This document shows, piece after piece, positions 26,257 to 36,015 of a stretch of 38,739 bases of DNA. Position 1 is the stretch's first letter. Every line of letters begins with the position of its first letter. The notes beneath the pieces are model-generated. The model worked only from the letters and a program-made list of their open reading frames with translations. It was not told the DNA's origin and made no database searches. Origin of the DNA: Polaribacter sp. Lineage in GTDB: Bacteria > Bacteroidota > Bacteroidia > Flavobacteriales > Flavobacteriaceae. Made by a program: the position numbers and the translations under genes. Location of the stretch: assembly GCA_029252865.1 (NCBI GenBank), contig JAQXAP010000155.1:1-38739 (forward strand), in the 5' to 3' direction.

Positions 26257-27384
26257 ATGAAAACTATTTATTTAGATAATGCGGCAACCACACAAATTGA
26301 TGAAGAAGTAATAGAGGAGATTCACTCTTCTATGAAAGGAAATTTTGGAAATCCTTCTTCGGTTCATCAATTTGGAAGAAAAGCTAAATCAGCAGTAGAA
26401 ACCGCTAGAAAAAGAATTGCCAAGTATTTTAATATTACTGCTAGTGAAATAATTTTTACGTCTGGTGGCACAGAGGCCGATAATTTAATTTTACAGAATG
26501 CAGTTTTAAACTTAAAAGTTAAAAGAATTGTTACCTCTAAAATAGAACATCATGCAGTTCTTCACACATGTAATCATTTAAAAGAGACATACGATATAAT
26601 TGTTGATTATGTTGATCTGGATGAATTTGGAACTGTCGATACAAATCATTTAGAACAATTACTTTCTGGTTCATCAACTAAAACATTAGTAAGTCTAATG
26701 CTTATAAATAATGAGATTGGTAATTTTTTAGATGTAGAAAAAGTTGTTGAAATCTGTAAGGATAATAATGTGTTATTTCATTCAGATACAGTTCAAGCTG
26801 TTGGGCATTATCCTATAGATTTACAAAAAACTCCTATTGACTTTATTGTTGCAAGTGCTCATAAATTTCATGGACCAAAAGGAGTTGGTTTTGCCTATTT
26901 TAAAAAAGGATTCGGAATCTTACCGATGCTTCATGGAGGCGAGCAGGAGATGGGGGCAAGATCAAGTACAGAAAATGTGCACTCTATTTTAGGAATGGAG
27001 AAAGCTTTAAGTATTGCCGTTTCTAATTTAGAGAAAGATAAAATTTATATAGAAGGTTTAAAAAAATATTTTATTTCCAGATTAAAAAATATTTCAGACG
27101 CAATTCAATTTAATGGGCTTTCATCAAACTTTACTCAAAGTAGTTATACTATCTTAAATGTGCGTTTCCCATATACTAACGATATGCTTTTGTTTACTCT
27201 AGATATGGCAGGAATTGCTGTTTCAGGTGGAAGTGCATGCCAAAGTGGAAGTAATAAAGGATCACATGTGTTAGTAGAAATTTTAAATGAGAGTAATACA
27301 AATAAGACTTCCGTTAGATTTTCGTTTTCTAAATATACAACAAAGGAAGAAATTGATTATGTAATCGATTGTTTAAAAAAATAA
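26257..27384 (+). CDS. Cysteine desulfurase (IscS/NifS-like)
   Basis: IYLDNAATTQIDEEV, FTSGGTEADNLIL, ASAHKFHGPKGVGF (PLP Lys), SGGSACQSGSN (catalytic Cys). Confidence 0.95.
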   Translation: MKTIYLDNAATTQIDEEVIEEIHSSMKGNFGNPSSVHQFGRKAKSAVETARKRIAKYFNITASEIIFTSGGTEADNLILQNAVLNLKVKRIVTSKIEHHAVLHTCNHLKETYDIIVDYVDLDEFGTVDTNHLEQLLSGSSTKTLVSLMLINNEIGNFLDVEKVVEICKDNNVLFHSDTVQAVGHYPIDLQKTPIDFIVASAHKFHGPKGVGFAYFKKGFGILPMLHGGEQEMGARSSTENVHSILGMEKALSIAVSNLEKDKIYIEGLKKYFISRLKNISDAIQFNGLSSNFTQSSYTILNVRFPYTNDMLLFTLDMAGIAVSGGSACQSGSNKGSHVLVEILNESNTNKTSVRFSFSKYTTKEEIDYVIDCLKK

Positions 27385-27480
27385 AAAAGAGAAGATTTAA
27401 GGGGTATTGTTTAAAAGATTTAGTGATTTAAACTTAGTTTATCTTATCAAGATTTTTTTATTGGCTCATTCATGGTGAAC

Positions 27481-29007
27481 TTATTTTAATTTTAAGAAAG
27501 CTATATTGTATTTTAAACCTAAATTAAGAAAAGTACTGCTTAATTTTCCTCCTTTAGCTTTAACATAACCTCCCGATGCTCTGAGCCTTAATGTGTTTGA
27601 TAGCTTATAATCAAATCCTAAACTAGGTTTCATTATTAATCCTTCGCCGGTACTTATATTTCCCCCACCAGCAGCACCTCCTAAAAATTGGGTAAAAAAT
27701 GTAGTGGAGTAATTAAATAAAGAAACTGTTTTTAAACCTAAACCAACTAAGCCCTCGGCATAAGCGCCTGCATTACCAAAATTGGCAAAAGAGGTCTGTC
27801 CTGCAACAAATATATTTTTATTTAAATCTAAATTTACTTGTACTGAAATTTGATGTAAATTTTCTGTTGATTGAGTCATTCTCTCAGCATTTAAATATAT
27901 GTCTTGTTTCACAATCAGATCAAAACCTTTAAATTTTCCTCGTGTAAAATAATTATTATTTGATATTATTCCATTTCGTTCTATATAGTATTTAATTCCA
28001 ATTCCAAAACTAGAAGTATAGAAATGTTTATTAGGTGTTAGCAGATAACCTTTATTTAGAGAGATATAAATATCTTTAAATATTTGTTGTTCTATCGAAA
28101 TATCTGGATATAATAAAAAACCTCCCTTTGTATCCACGCCACCACCGCCACCTGCACCAATTCCAAACTTGGCTAAAATGTTGGTTTTGTTTCTATTAAT
28201 TGATAAGTGATATCCTCCCCCTAAAATGACATCCATATAACCTGCTCTGATGCCATCATAAGCTCCATCTAATTTTAAAAATGTAAACCACTTTTTATTG
28301 GTGTATGAAGTAAGTTCAAATCCAGCTAGTTTAATAGTTTTTCCATTATTAATCCCTTGTGTGTTTCCATTTATTTTTAGGTTATTTAAATGTACCATCA
28401 AAGAATTTCTTTTAGGTTTTTGATTCCAATCAGTATTTTTAAAATTATCAATGCTTATCTCTTTTTCAGCAGTTTTATTATTAGCATACTCAAAATCTAA
28501 AGGAATTTCAATACTTAAATTTAATTGATGACTTTTGATTTGTCCTTTATCAAAAAAGTTAACATAACTCCAACCACTATTTAGAGAAAAGTCTTTAAAA
28601 TGATAGCCTAAATTAAAATGAGGTAAAATAAATGCACCACCACCATCAGGTGCACCCGCTCCACCGCCACCACCAAAATGAAAACCAGTATCTAAATAAA
28701 AATCACTAGTAAAATATTTTTTAATACCTGCGTTCACACCTAATGTAAAAAATCCACCTCTGTATCCGCTTACAGATCCATAAATACCGAGACCTGTATA
28801 GAACGAATTTTTAAAGAGTAAGTTGTAATGTATTCCTGTATATCCCATATTCTTTTCATTTGGAATACTTGTAATGGGCATGTCAATCGAAAGGAAATCT
28901 ATTTTTGCAAATCCTTTTTGACTATTTTTTTTAGGAATTTCTTTTGTTTGTGAAAATATAAACTGGTTTGAAATAAGAAGCGTAAATAAAAAAATATACT
29001 TTTTCAT
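27481..29007 (-). CDS. Outer-membrane beta-barrel-like protein with three Gly-rich repeat units
   Basis: Signal peptide, alternating beta-strand pattern; GGGGGAGAPDGGGAFILPHF, GAGGGGGVDTKGGFLLYPD, GGAAGGGNISTGEGLIMKPS. Confidence 0.6.
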   Translation of the reverse strand: MKKYIFLFTLLISNQFIFSQTKEIPKKNSQKGFAKIDFLSIDMPITSIPNEKNMGYTGIHYNLLFKNSFYTGLGIYGSVSGYRGGFFTLGVNAGIKKYFTSDFYLDTGFHFGGGGGAGAPDGGGAFILPHFNLGYHFKDFSLNSGWSYVNFFDKGQIKSHQLNLSIEIPLDFEYANNKTAEKEISIDNFKNTDWNQKPKRNSLMVHLNNLKINGNTQGINNGKTIKLAGFELTSYTNKKWFTFLKLDGAYDGIRAGYMDVILGGGYHLSINRNKTNILAKFGIGAGGGGGVDTKGGFLLYPDISIEQQIFKDIYISLNKGYLLTPNKHFYTSSFGIGIKYYIERNGIISNNNYFTRGKFKGFDLIVKQDIYLNAERMTQSTENLHQISVQVNLDLNKNIFVAGQTSFANFGNAGAYAEGLVGLGLKTVSLFNYSTTFFTQFLGGAAGGGNISTGEGLIMKPSLGFDYKLSNTLRLRASGGYVKAKGGKLSSTFLNLGLKYNIAFLKLK

Positions 29008-29016
29008 TTGAAGAAT

Positions 29017-31314
29017 TTATCTTTTTTTAATCGTAATAATTACAGTTTTAGAGGCAGGCGTATTACTTATGTCTGCTTTACTTTTCAAAGGTACTAATAC
29101 ATTTGCTTCTGGGAAATAAGTAGCAGTGCATTGTTTGGGAATATTATATGGAACGGCTAAAAAACCTTTTGCCTCTCTTTTCTCATTTTTAAAATGACTT
29201 GTTATATCTACTACATCTAGTTTTTTTAAATGTAATAATTTCATGTCATTTTCATTCATAAAAATAATTCGTCTTTCATTTAATACACCTCTATATCTGT
29301 CGTCTAAACCATAAATAGTCGTATTGTATTGGTCGTGAGTTCTTATAGTCATCATCATAAATTGGTGCTTGTCTAACTCAATTTCTGAAGGTTTATTAAT
29401 ACTAAAATTTGCTTTACCAGTTTTAGTAGGAGTGAAATCGCTTTTACGAGCATTGTTTGGTAAATAAAAACCACCTTTGATTCTTATACGCTCATTATAG
29501 TTTTCAAAACCGGGAATTGTAGCCTCAATTTTAGTTCGAATCAAATCGTAATTAGAAATTAATTTAGACCAATTTGTAGTAGATTTTTTTAGAGTTGCAT
29601 TTGCAACACCAGCAACAATAGCAGGTTCACTTAATAATTCTTTAGAACATGGTTTTAATGTTCCTTTTGATTGATGAACAACGCCCATGGAGTTTTCGAC
29701 AGAAACAAATTGTTCTTTATTTTCTTGAAAATCTTTTTCTGTTCTACCTAAACATGGCAATATAATAGCACTTTTACCTGTAATTAAATGACTTCTATTT
29801 AGTTTGGTTGATACATGCACTGTTAAATTACAATTACGTAAAGCTTTTGCTGTAAATGAGGTATCTGGAGTTGCAGAAATAAAATTTCCACCCATTCCAA
29901 AAAATACCTTTGCTTTCTTTTTGTACATAGCATCAATGGCTTCGACAACATCAAAACCATGTTTTCGTGGAGCTTTAAATTTGAATTCTTTTTCTAAGCT
30001 ATCTAAAAAAGATGCCTTTGGTCTTTCCCAAATTCCCATTGTTCTATCTCCTTGAACATTTGAGTGTCCACGAACAGGACAAGTTCCTGCTCCTTTTTTA
30101 CCAATACTTCCTTTTAGAAGTAAAATATTTACAAGTTCACGAATATTATCAACTGCATTTTTATGCTGTGTCAAGCCCATTGCCCAACAAATAATAATGT
30201 TTTCATTGTTGATGATAAGTTCGGTTGTTTCTTTAATTTCGGATAATTTTAATCCAGTTTGAGGTAATAGTTCCTCAATAGAATACAAATCTAAATCTTT
30301 TAGAAGTGCATCTATACCTGCTGTTTTTTCTTTAATGAATTTATGATTGAAGACAGAATTAGGTTCATCATCTTCTTTTTCTTTCATCAATTTTAAGATG
30401 ATTTTAAGCAAAGCAACATCACCATTTATTTTAACTTGAAGAAATAAGTCTGTCAATTGTTGTCCTGAACCAATCCATTTTAAGGGGTTTTGTGGGGCTT
30501 TATAATTCATTAATCCAACTTCGGGTAATGGATTTATGGTAATTATTTTACCTCCTTGTTTTTTAGCATCACTCAAGGCAGTAAGCATTCTTGGATGATT
30601 TGTTCCTGGGTTTTGTCCAATAACGATCACTAAATCAGCATGATTAAAATCCTCTAAAGTTACAGACCCTTTTCCAATTCCTAGTGTTTCAGATAAAGCA
30701 GCTCCGCTAGATTCATGACACATGTTTGAACAATCTGGCAAATTGTTTGTTCCAAATTGACGTACAAATAATTGATATAAAAATGCAGCTTCATTACTGG
30801 TTCTTCCAGAAGTGTAAAAAATAGCTTCATCGGGAGAATCTAAAGAATTTAATTCTTCTCCAATTATTTTAAATGCGTTTTCCCATGAAATTTTTTCGTA
30901 ATTATCTTTTCCCTCTGACAAATACATTGGGTGTGTAATTCGTCCACTTTTGCCTATTTCATAATCAGATAATTTAGATAATTCTTGAACAGAATTTGTT
31001 GCGAAAAATATTGGAGAAACTTTGTTTTTTGTAGCTTCTTCAGCAATAGCCTTTGCTCCGTTTTCGCAATATTCGGCTAAAAAAGCTCTTTTTTCATCTG
31101 GATCTGGCCATGCACAACCAGGGCAGTCAAAACCATCTATTTGATTTATTTTTGACAATAGTTGAATTCCTTTAGCAACACCAACTTCATTTTTGACGTG
31201 AGTTACAGCAGAAACAATTGCCTTGACTCCAACGGCGGTTTTTGGAACTTCAGTTAAACGAATTCCTGTTAGCTTTTCAGGTGGTTTTTCATTTGGGGTT
31301 TTAGACATAATCAA
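29017..31314 (-). CDS. FdhF/YdeP-family molybdopterin-dependent oxidoreductase
   Basis: FDCPGCAWPDPDEKRAFLAEYCENGAKAIAEE, FYTSGRTSNEAAFLYQLF, PDCSNMCHESSGAALSETLGIGKGSV, GQNPGTNHPRML, GTCPVRGHSNVQGDRTMGI. Confidence 0.92.
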   Translation of the reverse strand: MIMSKTPNEKPPEKLTGIRLTEVPKTAVGVKAIVSAVTHVKNEVGVAKGIQLLSKINQIDGFDCPGCAWPDPDEKRAFLAEYCENGAKAIAEEATKNKVSPIFFATNSVQELSKLSDYEIGKSGRITHPMYLSEGKDNYEKISWENAFKIIGEELNSLDSPDEAIFYTSGRTSNEAAFLYQLFVRQFGTNNLPDCSNMCHESSGAALSETLGIGKGSVTLEDFNHADLVIVIGQNPGTNHPRMLTALSDAKKQGGKIITINPLPEVGLMNYKAPQNPLKWIGSGQQLTDLFLQVKINGDVALLKIILKLMKEKEDDEPNSVFNHKFIKEKTAGIDALLKDLDLYSIEELLPQTGLKLSEIKETTELIINNENIIICWAMGLTQHKNAVDNIRELVNILLLKGSIGKKGAGTCPVRGHSNVQGDRTMGIWERPKASFLDSLEKEFKFKAPRKHGFDVVEAIDAMYKKKAKVFFGMGGNFISATPDTSFTAKALRNCNLTVHVSTKLNRSHLITGKSAIILPCLGRTEKDFQENKEQFVSVENSMGVVHQSKGTLKPCSKELLSEPAIVAGVANATLKKSTTNWSKLISNYDLIRTKIEATIPGFENYNERIRIKGGFYLPNNARKSDFTPTKTGKANFSINKPSEIELDKHQFMMMTIRTHDQYNTTIYGLDDRYRGVLNERRIIFMNENDMKLLHLKKLDVVDITSHFKNEKREAKGFLAVPYNIPKQCTATYFPEANVLVPLKSKADISNTPASKTVIITIKKR

Positions 31315-32110
31315 TTTTAGCTTTAATAAATGCGGGATTGGAATAAATCGTCATTTTTTGTTCTCTGGTAAATCCTATCAAACAAATACCAAACTCTTTT
31401 GCAAAATCTACAGCTAAAGAAGAGCAGGCAGAGACGGCAATAATGACAGGTATTCTTGCAATGAATGCTTTAGACACAATTTCGTATGAAACACGACCAC
31501 TTACTATTAAGAAGTTTGCTTGTTTCAAAGATTCATTTATCAACAAATTTCCAATAACTTTATCAACAGCATTATGCCTACCGATATCTTCTCTAATATT
31601 TATAAGTTCATAATTTTTATTAAAGATAGCGGCAGCATGACTTCCTCCCGATTTTTTAAAAGTATGCTGAAAACTATTCATTTTAGAAAGCATTTCTTGC
31701 ACTAGATCAATAGGAAAAATATTTGCTGCTGTTAGTTTTTTTCCATCAACCTTAATATCTTTTAATTCTCTTTTACCACAAATTCCACAAGAAGAAACAG
31801 AGAGTAATGTTCTTTTATTGAGATATCCTTTTCCTAATAAATCCTCTGAAATAGAAACATTTATAATTGTAGGGATTTTATCATCTTCTTTTTCTACATT
31901 ATAAATTAAAGTTTTATTACTCTTATAAATATCTTCGGCATAAAGCAAACCTCTTATTAATTCCCTGTCATTATTAGGGGTTCTCATAACAACTGTATAA
32001 GGTTCGTTGTTAATGTTTATTTGCAATGCAGCTTCTACAACCAAAACATCTTGAATAGTATTTTGGGTGTTTTTATTAATTTTTAGAGCTTGATAGGTGA
32101 TTGTTTGCAT
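31301..32110 (-). CDS. fdhD: Formate dehydrogenase accessory sulfurtransferase FdhD
   Basis: SVSSCGICGKREL (CxxC), KSGGSHAAAIF, EDIGRHNAVDKVIG, SGRVSYEIVSKAFIARIPVI. ATG at 32110 (MQTITYQ) preferred; the upstream TTG at 32137 lies in a predicted -7 element. Confidence 0.93.
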   Translation of the reverse strand: MQTITYQALKINKNTQNTIQDVLVVEAALQININNEPYTVVMRTPNNDRELIRGLLYAEDIYKSNKTLIYNVEKEDDKIPTIINVSISEDLLGKGYLNKRTLLSVSSCGICGKRELKDIKVDGKKLTAANIFPIDLVQEMLSKMNSFQHTFKKSGGSHAAAIFNKNYELINIREDIGRHNAVDKVIGNLLINESLKQANFLIVSGRVSYEIVSKAFIARIPVIIAVSACSSLAVDFAKEFGICLIGFTREQKMTIYSNPAFIKAKIDYV

Positions 32111-32134
32111 GAATTGAAAGTTATGCTTCCAATA

Positions 32135-32142
32135 CAAACTTA
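32135..32142 (-). promoter_or_regulatory. Bacteroidota-type -7 element (TAAGTTTG) for fdhD operon
   Basis: Reverse complement of CAAACTTA; TAnnTTTG upstream of the ATG at 32110. Confidence 0.4.
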
Positions 32143-32160
32143 ATGAAAAAAGTAGTTGGT

Positions 32161-32198
32161 AAAAAACAAAAGCCTCGAAACTAAATTAGAGACTTTTT
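32161..32198 (-). terminator. Intrinsic terminator downstream of the THUMP-like methyltransferase
   Basis: Minus strand AAAAGTCTC-TAATTTAGTTTC-GAGGCTTTT followed by GTTTTTT; 9-bp stem with one G-U pair. Confidence 0.7.
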
Positions 32199-32298
32199 AT
32201 TTATGTGATTTAAGTTCTTAAACTTAAATTATTAATTAAGATGATAAATAAAATATTTGATCAAAATGCTATGAGTTTAGTTGTTAAAGAAAATAATT

Positions 32299-33492
32299 TT
32301 AGCGACTAACATTATTAACCTGTTTTTTGCAAAAAATAACAATAAAACTTTCGCTTTTAAGTGTTGTAAAGAATAAATAAGAATCTCCGCCATCTTTAAT
32401 TTTTGTCTCTTTTCTTATTTGATTCACCGTTTTAGGAAAATTCCGAATGGTAATATTAGCCTTATTATCTTGCAATAAATTTTTGAGTTTCTTTTTGTTG
32501 TATGAGATCACATTTTCAATTTTAAAAATTCGTCCAGGGAAATCAGTTAAGTCATCTAAAGTGTATAAATGGGAATGTTGATGTAATTTGAATATATTTA
32601 ATTGCTTTGATACTTGATGAAATCCGCCAGATTTTAAAATAGCAGCATTTGGCTCATATAAATAGATAAGAGGTTCTGAATATACTGATGTTACTTCTTC
32701 TCTATAATCAAAAGAAAATGATTGAATATGATTCTTAGCAATATTTACTGTTTTAACTTTTATTGATCCGATGTAATCTTTTTCTAATAAAAATAATAGT
32801 TCTTTTACCTCATTTTGAGCAGCAACAATATTAATCTCTTTCACAAATTTTAATTCATTTATCGTATTTGTAATATCTAAAATAGGTGAGTTCTTAATAA
32901 GAATTTGATTTGTTTTTGAGAATAAAAAGTCAATATTTTCTGGTACATTAGGCAAGCAGTCATCCAATAAAAAAACCTTTCCTTTGATGTCATTTCTTCT
33001 TGATGGATCTATATAAATACAATCGAAATTTTCTTTAGATTCTCTAATATATTCAAGTCCATCACCAGCAAAAGTGCTGATGTTTTTTGCTTTTAATTGT
33101 TGATAATTGTGTTTTACAATTGTAGATAAATCTTCGTTAATTTCACAATGAGTAACTTCTTTAAAGTATTTAGAAAAATAAAAACAATCTACACCAAAAC
33201 CACCAGTAATATCAATAATAGAATTTCCTTTTACCAATTTTGATTTATAATTTGCTGTAATTTCTGATGAGGTTTGTTCAATGCTAATTTTTGGCGGATA
33301 ATAGATGTTTTTACAGGTAAACCATGAAGATAGTTTGTGTTCTGATTTTTGTTTTGCAACAATTTGATTCGCTAATTCTTGTATAGAAATATTATCAAAA
33401 GGGCTTCCTTTTAAAATTAGTTTTGTAACGTTAGATTTTAAATTATAATTTATAAATTGCTGAACTTCTTTATGTAATATTGTCAGATTCAA
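32299..33492 (-). CDS. Class I SAM-dependent methyltransferase, THUMP-like domain (TTG start)
   Basis: IIDITGGFGVDCFYFSKYF, CEINEDLSTIVKHNY, FDCIYIDPSRRND. TTG start (MNLTIL); no in-frame ATG before the upstream in-frame stop. Confidence 0.83.
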   Translation of the reverse strand: MNLTILHKEVQQFINYNLKSNVTKLILKGSPFDNISIQELANQIVAKQKSEHKLSSWFTCKNIYYPPKISIEQTSSEITANYKSKLVKGNSIIDITGGFGVDCFYFSKYFKEVTHCEINEDLSTIVKHNYQQLKAKNISTFAGDGLEYIRESKENFDCIYIDPSRRNDIKGKVFLLDDCLPNVPENIDFLFSKTNQILIKNSPILDITNTINELKFVKEINIVAAQNEVKELLFLLEKDYIGSIKVKTVNIAKNHIQSFSFDYREEVTSVYSEPLIYLYEPNAAILKSGGFHQVSKQLNIFKLHQHSHLYTLDDLTDFPGRIFKIENVISYNKKKLKNLLQDNKANITIRNFPKTVNQIRKETKIKDGGDSYLFFTTLKSESFIVIFCKKQVNNVSR

Positions 33493-33499
33493 ATGAAAA

Positions 33500-34582
33500 T
33501 TAAATGTCTTTGGTTAAAGATTTCACTATTTTGTTATCAGACAAAAACTCTTTTAAAATTACCTTCAATGCAGTATACATGGGTATAGCAGTGATCATAC
33601 CTACAATTCCAAAAAGTAAACCACCAATAATGATAATTAAGAATATTTCTAAAGGATGAGATTTTGTTGTTTTCGAAAATATAAGAGGCTGACTTGCAAA
33701 GTTATCTATAATTTGAGCAATTAAATACCAAAATAATATCCATAAAGAGGTTGATAATATTTCTGTTTGAAAATCTAAACCAATATTGCTAATCATCGAT
33801 AGAACAAACATTAGAACAGCACCAATCATAGGACCTATGTATGGAATAAGGTTTAATAAGGCACACAAAAAAGCAATAACGACAGCATTATCAATATTAA
33901 AAATTAATAATATTACAGTGTATAATATGAATAAGATTGTAATTTGAAATAATAGCCCAATAAAATACCTTGATAGTAAGTCATTTATGGTTTCTAATGA
34001 TTTTGAAAACCGTCCTTCAGTTCCGTTTGGTATAATTGCCATTACACCTTTTTTGAGTAATTGGCTATCTTTCATAAAAAAGAAAGAGATAAACAAAACA
34101 GAAAATAAGCCAACACTTAAAGATCCAACAGTCCCTAAAACGTAGTTTAGTAAATTTGGAATTTCTTTAAATTGAGAGGCAAAATCTACATTTTTTAATT
34201 CACCTAATACATCTATTCCTTTTGAAGAGAAATAATCCGTAGTTTGATTAAAGATTTGTTGAACATTCTCTTGTAATTTATCTACCTCTAATAAAGACAA
34301 ACTCTTTCCTTGTTCTGTTATTAAGGGTATAAACATTGCAATTAAACCTGTTAAAAGACCTAACATTAAAATCATTGTAAAAACTACGGCTATTGTATTT
34401 GGAAACTTTAATTTTCTTCTTAAAAATAGAATGATAGGTCTTGCAATTAATGATAAAATCCCTGCAATTATAATATAGATAATTACAGATTGAATTGCAT
34501 ATAAAAAATAGCTTAAAAGAAAAATTCCTAAAAGAATTCCTAAGGATCTTATTATGCCGTTTGCTAATATTTTTGAAGTCAT
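33500..34582 (-). CDS. AI-2E family transporter (PerM-like membrane protein)
   Basis: Multiple TM helices, FLCALLNLIPYIGPMIGAVLM, GGLLFGIVGMITAIPMYTALKVIL. Confidence 0.92.
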   Translation of the reverse strand: MTSKILANGIIRSLGILLGIFLLSYFLYAIQSVIIYIIIAGILSLIARPIILFLRRKLKFPNTIAVVFTMILMLGLLTGLIAMFIPLITEQGKSLSLLEVDKLQENVQQIFNQTTDYFSSKGIDVLGELKNVDFASQFKEIPNLLNYVLGTVGSLSVGLFSVLFISFFFMKDSQLLKKGVMAIIPNGTEGRFSKSLETINDLLSRYFIGLLFQITILFILYTVILLIFNIDNAVVIAFLCALLNLIPYIGPMIGAVLMFVLSMISNIGLDFQTEILSTSLWILFWYLIAQIIDNFASQPLIFSKTTKSHPLEIFLIIIIGGLLFGIVGMITAIPMYTALKVILKEFLSDNKIVKSLTKDI

Positions 34583-35859
34583 TAATTGTATCCTTTTATA
34601 GTTCCCATACTTAAATTTCTTCCGCTAGAAAACTTATGATTCGTTGGTAATAATGTTCCTGATTCTGTTGTAATCCAATCTTCCCAAGTTGCAGAAATTC
34701 CATTCATTTTCATACTTGGAACAAATATTTTATAACTTTTAGGCATATAATTAGAATCTAAAGTCCAAAGATAAGAATCTCCTGGCGTTGATCCACCAGT
34801 TGTATACTTTACTAAAAGAGCGTCTTTATCATCTTGTTTTTGAATGCTTCTTAAAATTCCGTTTTCGAATAATTTATGAGGAGCAACTAACCAAAAAGAA
34901 TCATTATTAAAAATGTTCCAAGCTTTTTTAACGATTGTTGAATGTGCTTTATCTTGCAATTTCCCATTGAAAAAAACAGTACTTTTTTCTATCTCTTTTG
35001 TAAATAAATTTACACGAATTGTATCCCAAGAAACATCTACAACATGTTTTACTTTATCACATTTAAAATGTCTTCTAACTCCAAAACTCCATTCTAAATA
35101 ACGTGTTTTCTTATATTTTTCATGTTTAATGGCGTTCAAAATTTTATGAGCTAATTCGTCTGCTTTTTCATTATAAGCTCTTACGTTACCCATTGGTATT
35201 TCTAAACCAAATAAAGAAAGTGTGTGTTTAGTTGGTAATTTTATTCCAGATTTTGTGTTTTTTAAATTAGACCAAGTTGCAGAAACTCCACCAATAGGAA
35301 TAATGCTTGCCCACATTTTAAAAGAGGTTGGTAAATAATTATCATCTAAAATCCATAGATAAGAATCTCCTGGAGTGGAACCTCCAGAAGTGTAAGTTAT
35401 TAAAAGAGCATCTTTATTATTATGTTTTACAATGCGTCTTTCAGTTCCTGGATCAAAAATTTTATAATGAGCAATTAACCAAAAAGAGTCATTGTTGAAA
35501 AAGTTTTGAGCTCGATTAATTAATTCTTGGTTATTAGAAAGTTTTCCATCAATATAAAGTTCAGATTTTTCTGGCTGTTTTGTGTGTAAAGTTACTTTGT
35601 ATTGATCCCAAGAAATATGAACAATGTTTTCTCGTTTATTCCATGTATAAAAATGCTTATTTCTAAAACTCCATTTTAAAATTTCGGTGTTTTCAAAAGC
35701 ATTACCATCTAATGCATTGAACATTTTTATAGCTAATGCATCAGCATCTTTTCCTTTTTTTCCTTCAGGTAAAGGTTCATTATTTATGAAGTAAAAAAGA
35801 CTCCCAGCAACAATTAATAGCAATAAAAGAATTCCAATAAAATTAAAAATCTTCTTCAT
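34582..35859 (-). CDS. Membrane-anchored hypothetical protein with two tandem homologous ~190-aa repeats
   Basis: N-terminal TM. FNNDSFWLIAHYKIF...GGSTPGDSYLWILDDNYLP...GGVSATW and FNNDSFWLVAPHKLF...GGSTPGDSYLWTLDSNYMP...NGISATW. Confidence 0.75.
   Translation of the reverse strand: MKKIFNFIGILLLLLIVAGSLFYFINNEPLPEGKKGKDADALAIKMFNALDGNAFENTEILKWSFRNKHFYTWNKRENIVHISWDQYKVTLHTKQPEKSELYIDGKLSNNQELINRAQNFFNNDSFWLIAHYKIFDPGTERRIVKHNNKDALLITYTSGGSTPGDSYLWILDDNYLPTSFKMWASIIPIGGVSATWSNLKNTKSGIKLPTKHTLSLFGLEIPMGNVRAYNEKADELAHKILNAIKHEKYKKTRYLEWSFGVRRHFKCDKVKHVVDVSWDTIRVNLFTKEIEKSTVFFNGKLQDKAHSTIVKKAWNIFNNDSFWLVAPHKLFENGILRSIQKQDDKDALLVKYTTGGSTPGDSYLWTLDSNYMPKSYKIFVPSMKMNGISATWEDWITTESGTLLPTNHKFSSGRNLSMGTIKGYN
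34585..35163 (-). repeat. Coding repeat unit 2 (ADELAHKILNAI...GTIKGYN)
   Basis: Aligns nearly gaplessly with repeat unit 1. Confidence 0.8.
35167..35745 (-). repeat. Coding repeat unit 1 (ADALAIKMFNAL...GNVRAYN)
   Basis: Aligns nearly gaplessly with repeat unit 2. Confidence 0.8.
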
Positions 35860-36015
35860 TTTTTGTGAGTTGAAAAATCAGAAGCTAAAATATCATTTTT
35901 TAAAACAAGAAACTATTTGTAAGCTCAAGAATAATCTAAAATATGTCTTTAAGTTCGAGTTTATCGTAGTTTTATTTAATAAAATGAAAAACGTTTTTTT
36001 ACTCTCATACTCTTT

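Noticed and set aside
28138-28680. Runs of CCACCACCGCC-type sequence in the OMP gene as a possible DNA repeat or CRISPR-like array
   Set aside because: They encode the Gly-rich protein segments on the minus strand; irregular spacing, no repeat-spacer structure.
29804-30194. Two overlapping plus-strand ORFs inside the fdhF-like gene
   Set aside because: Antisense shadow ORFs of a strongly conserved molybdoenzyme.
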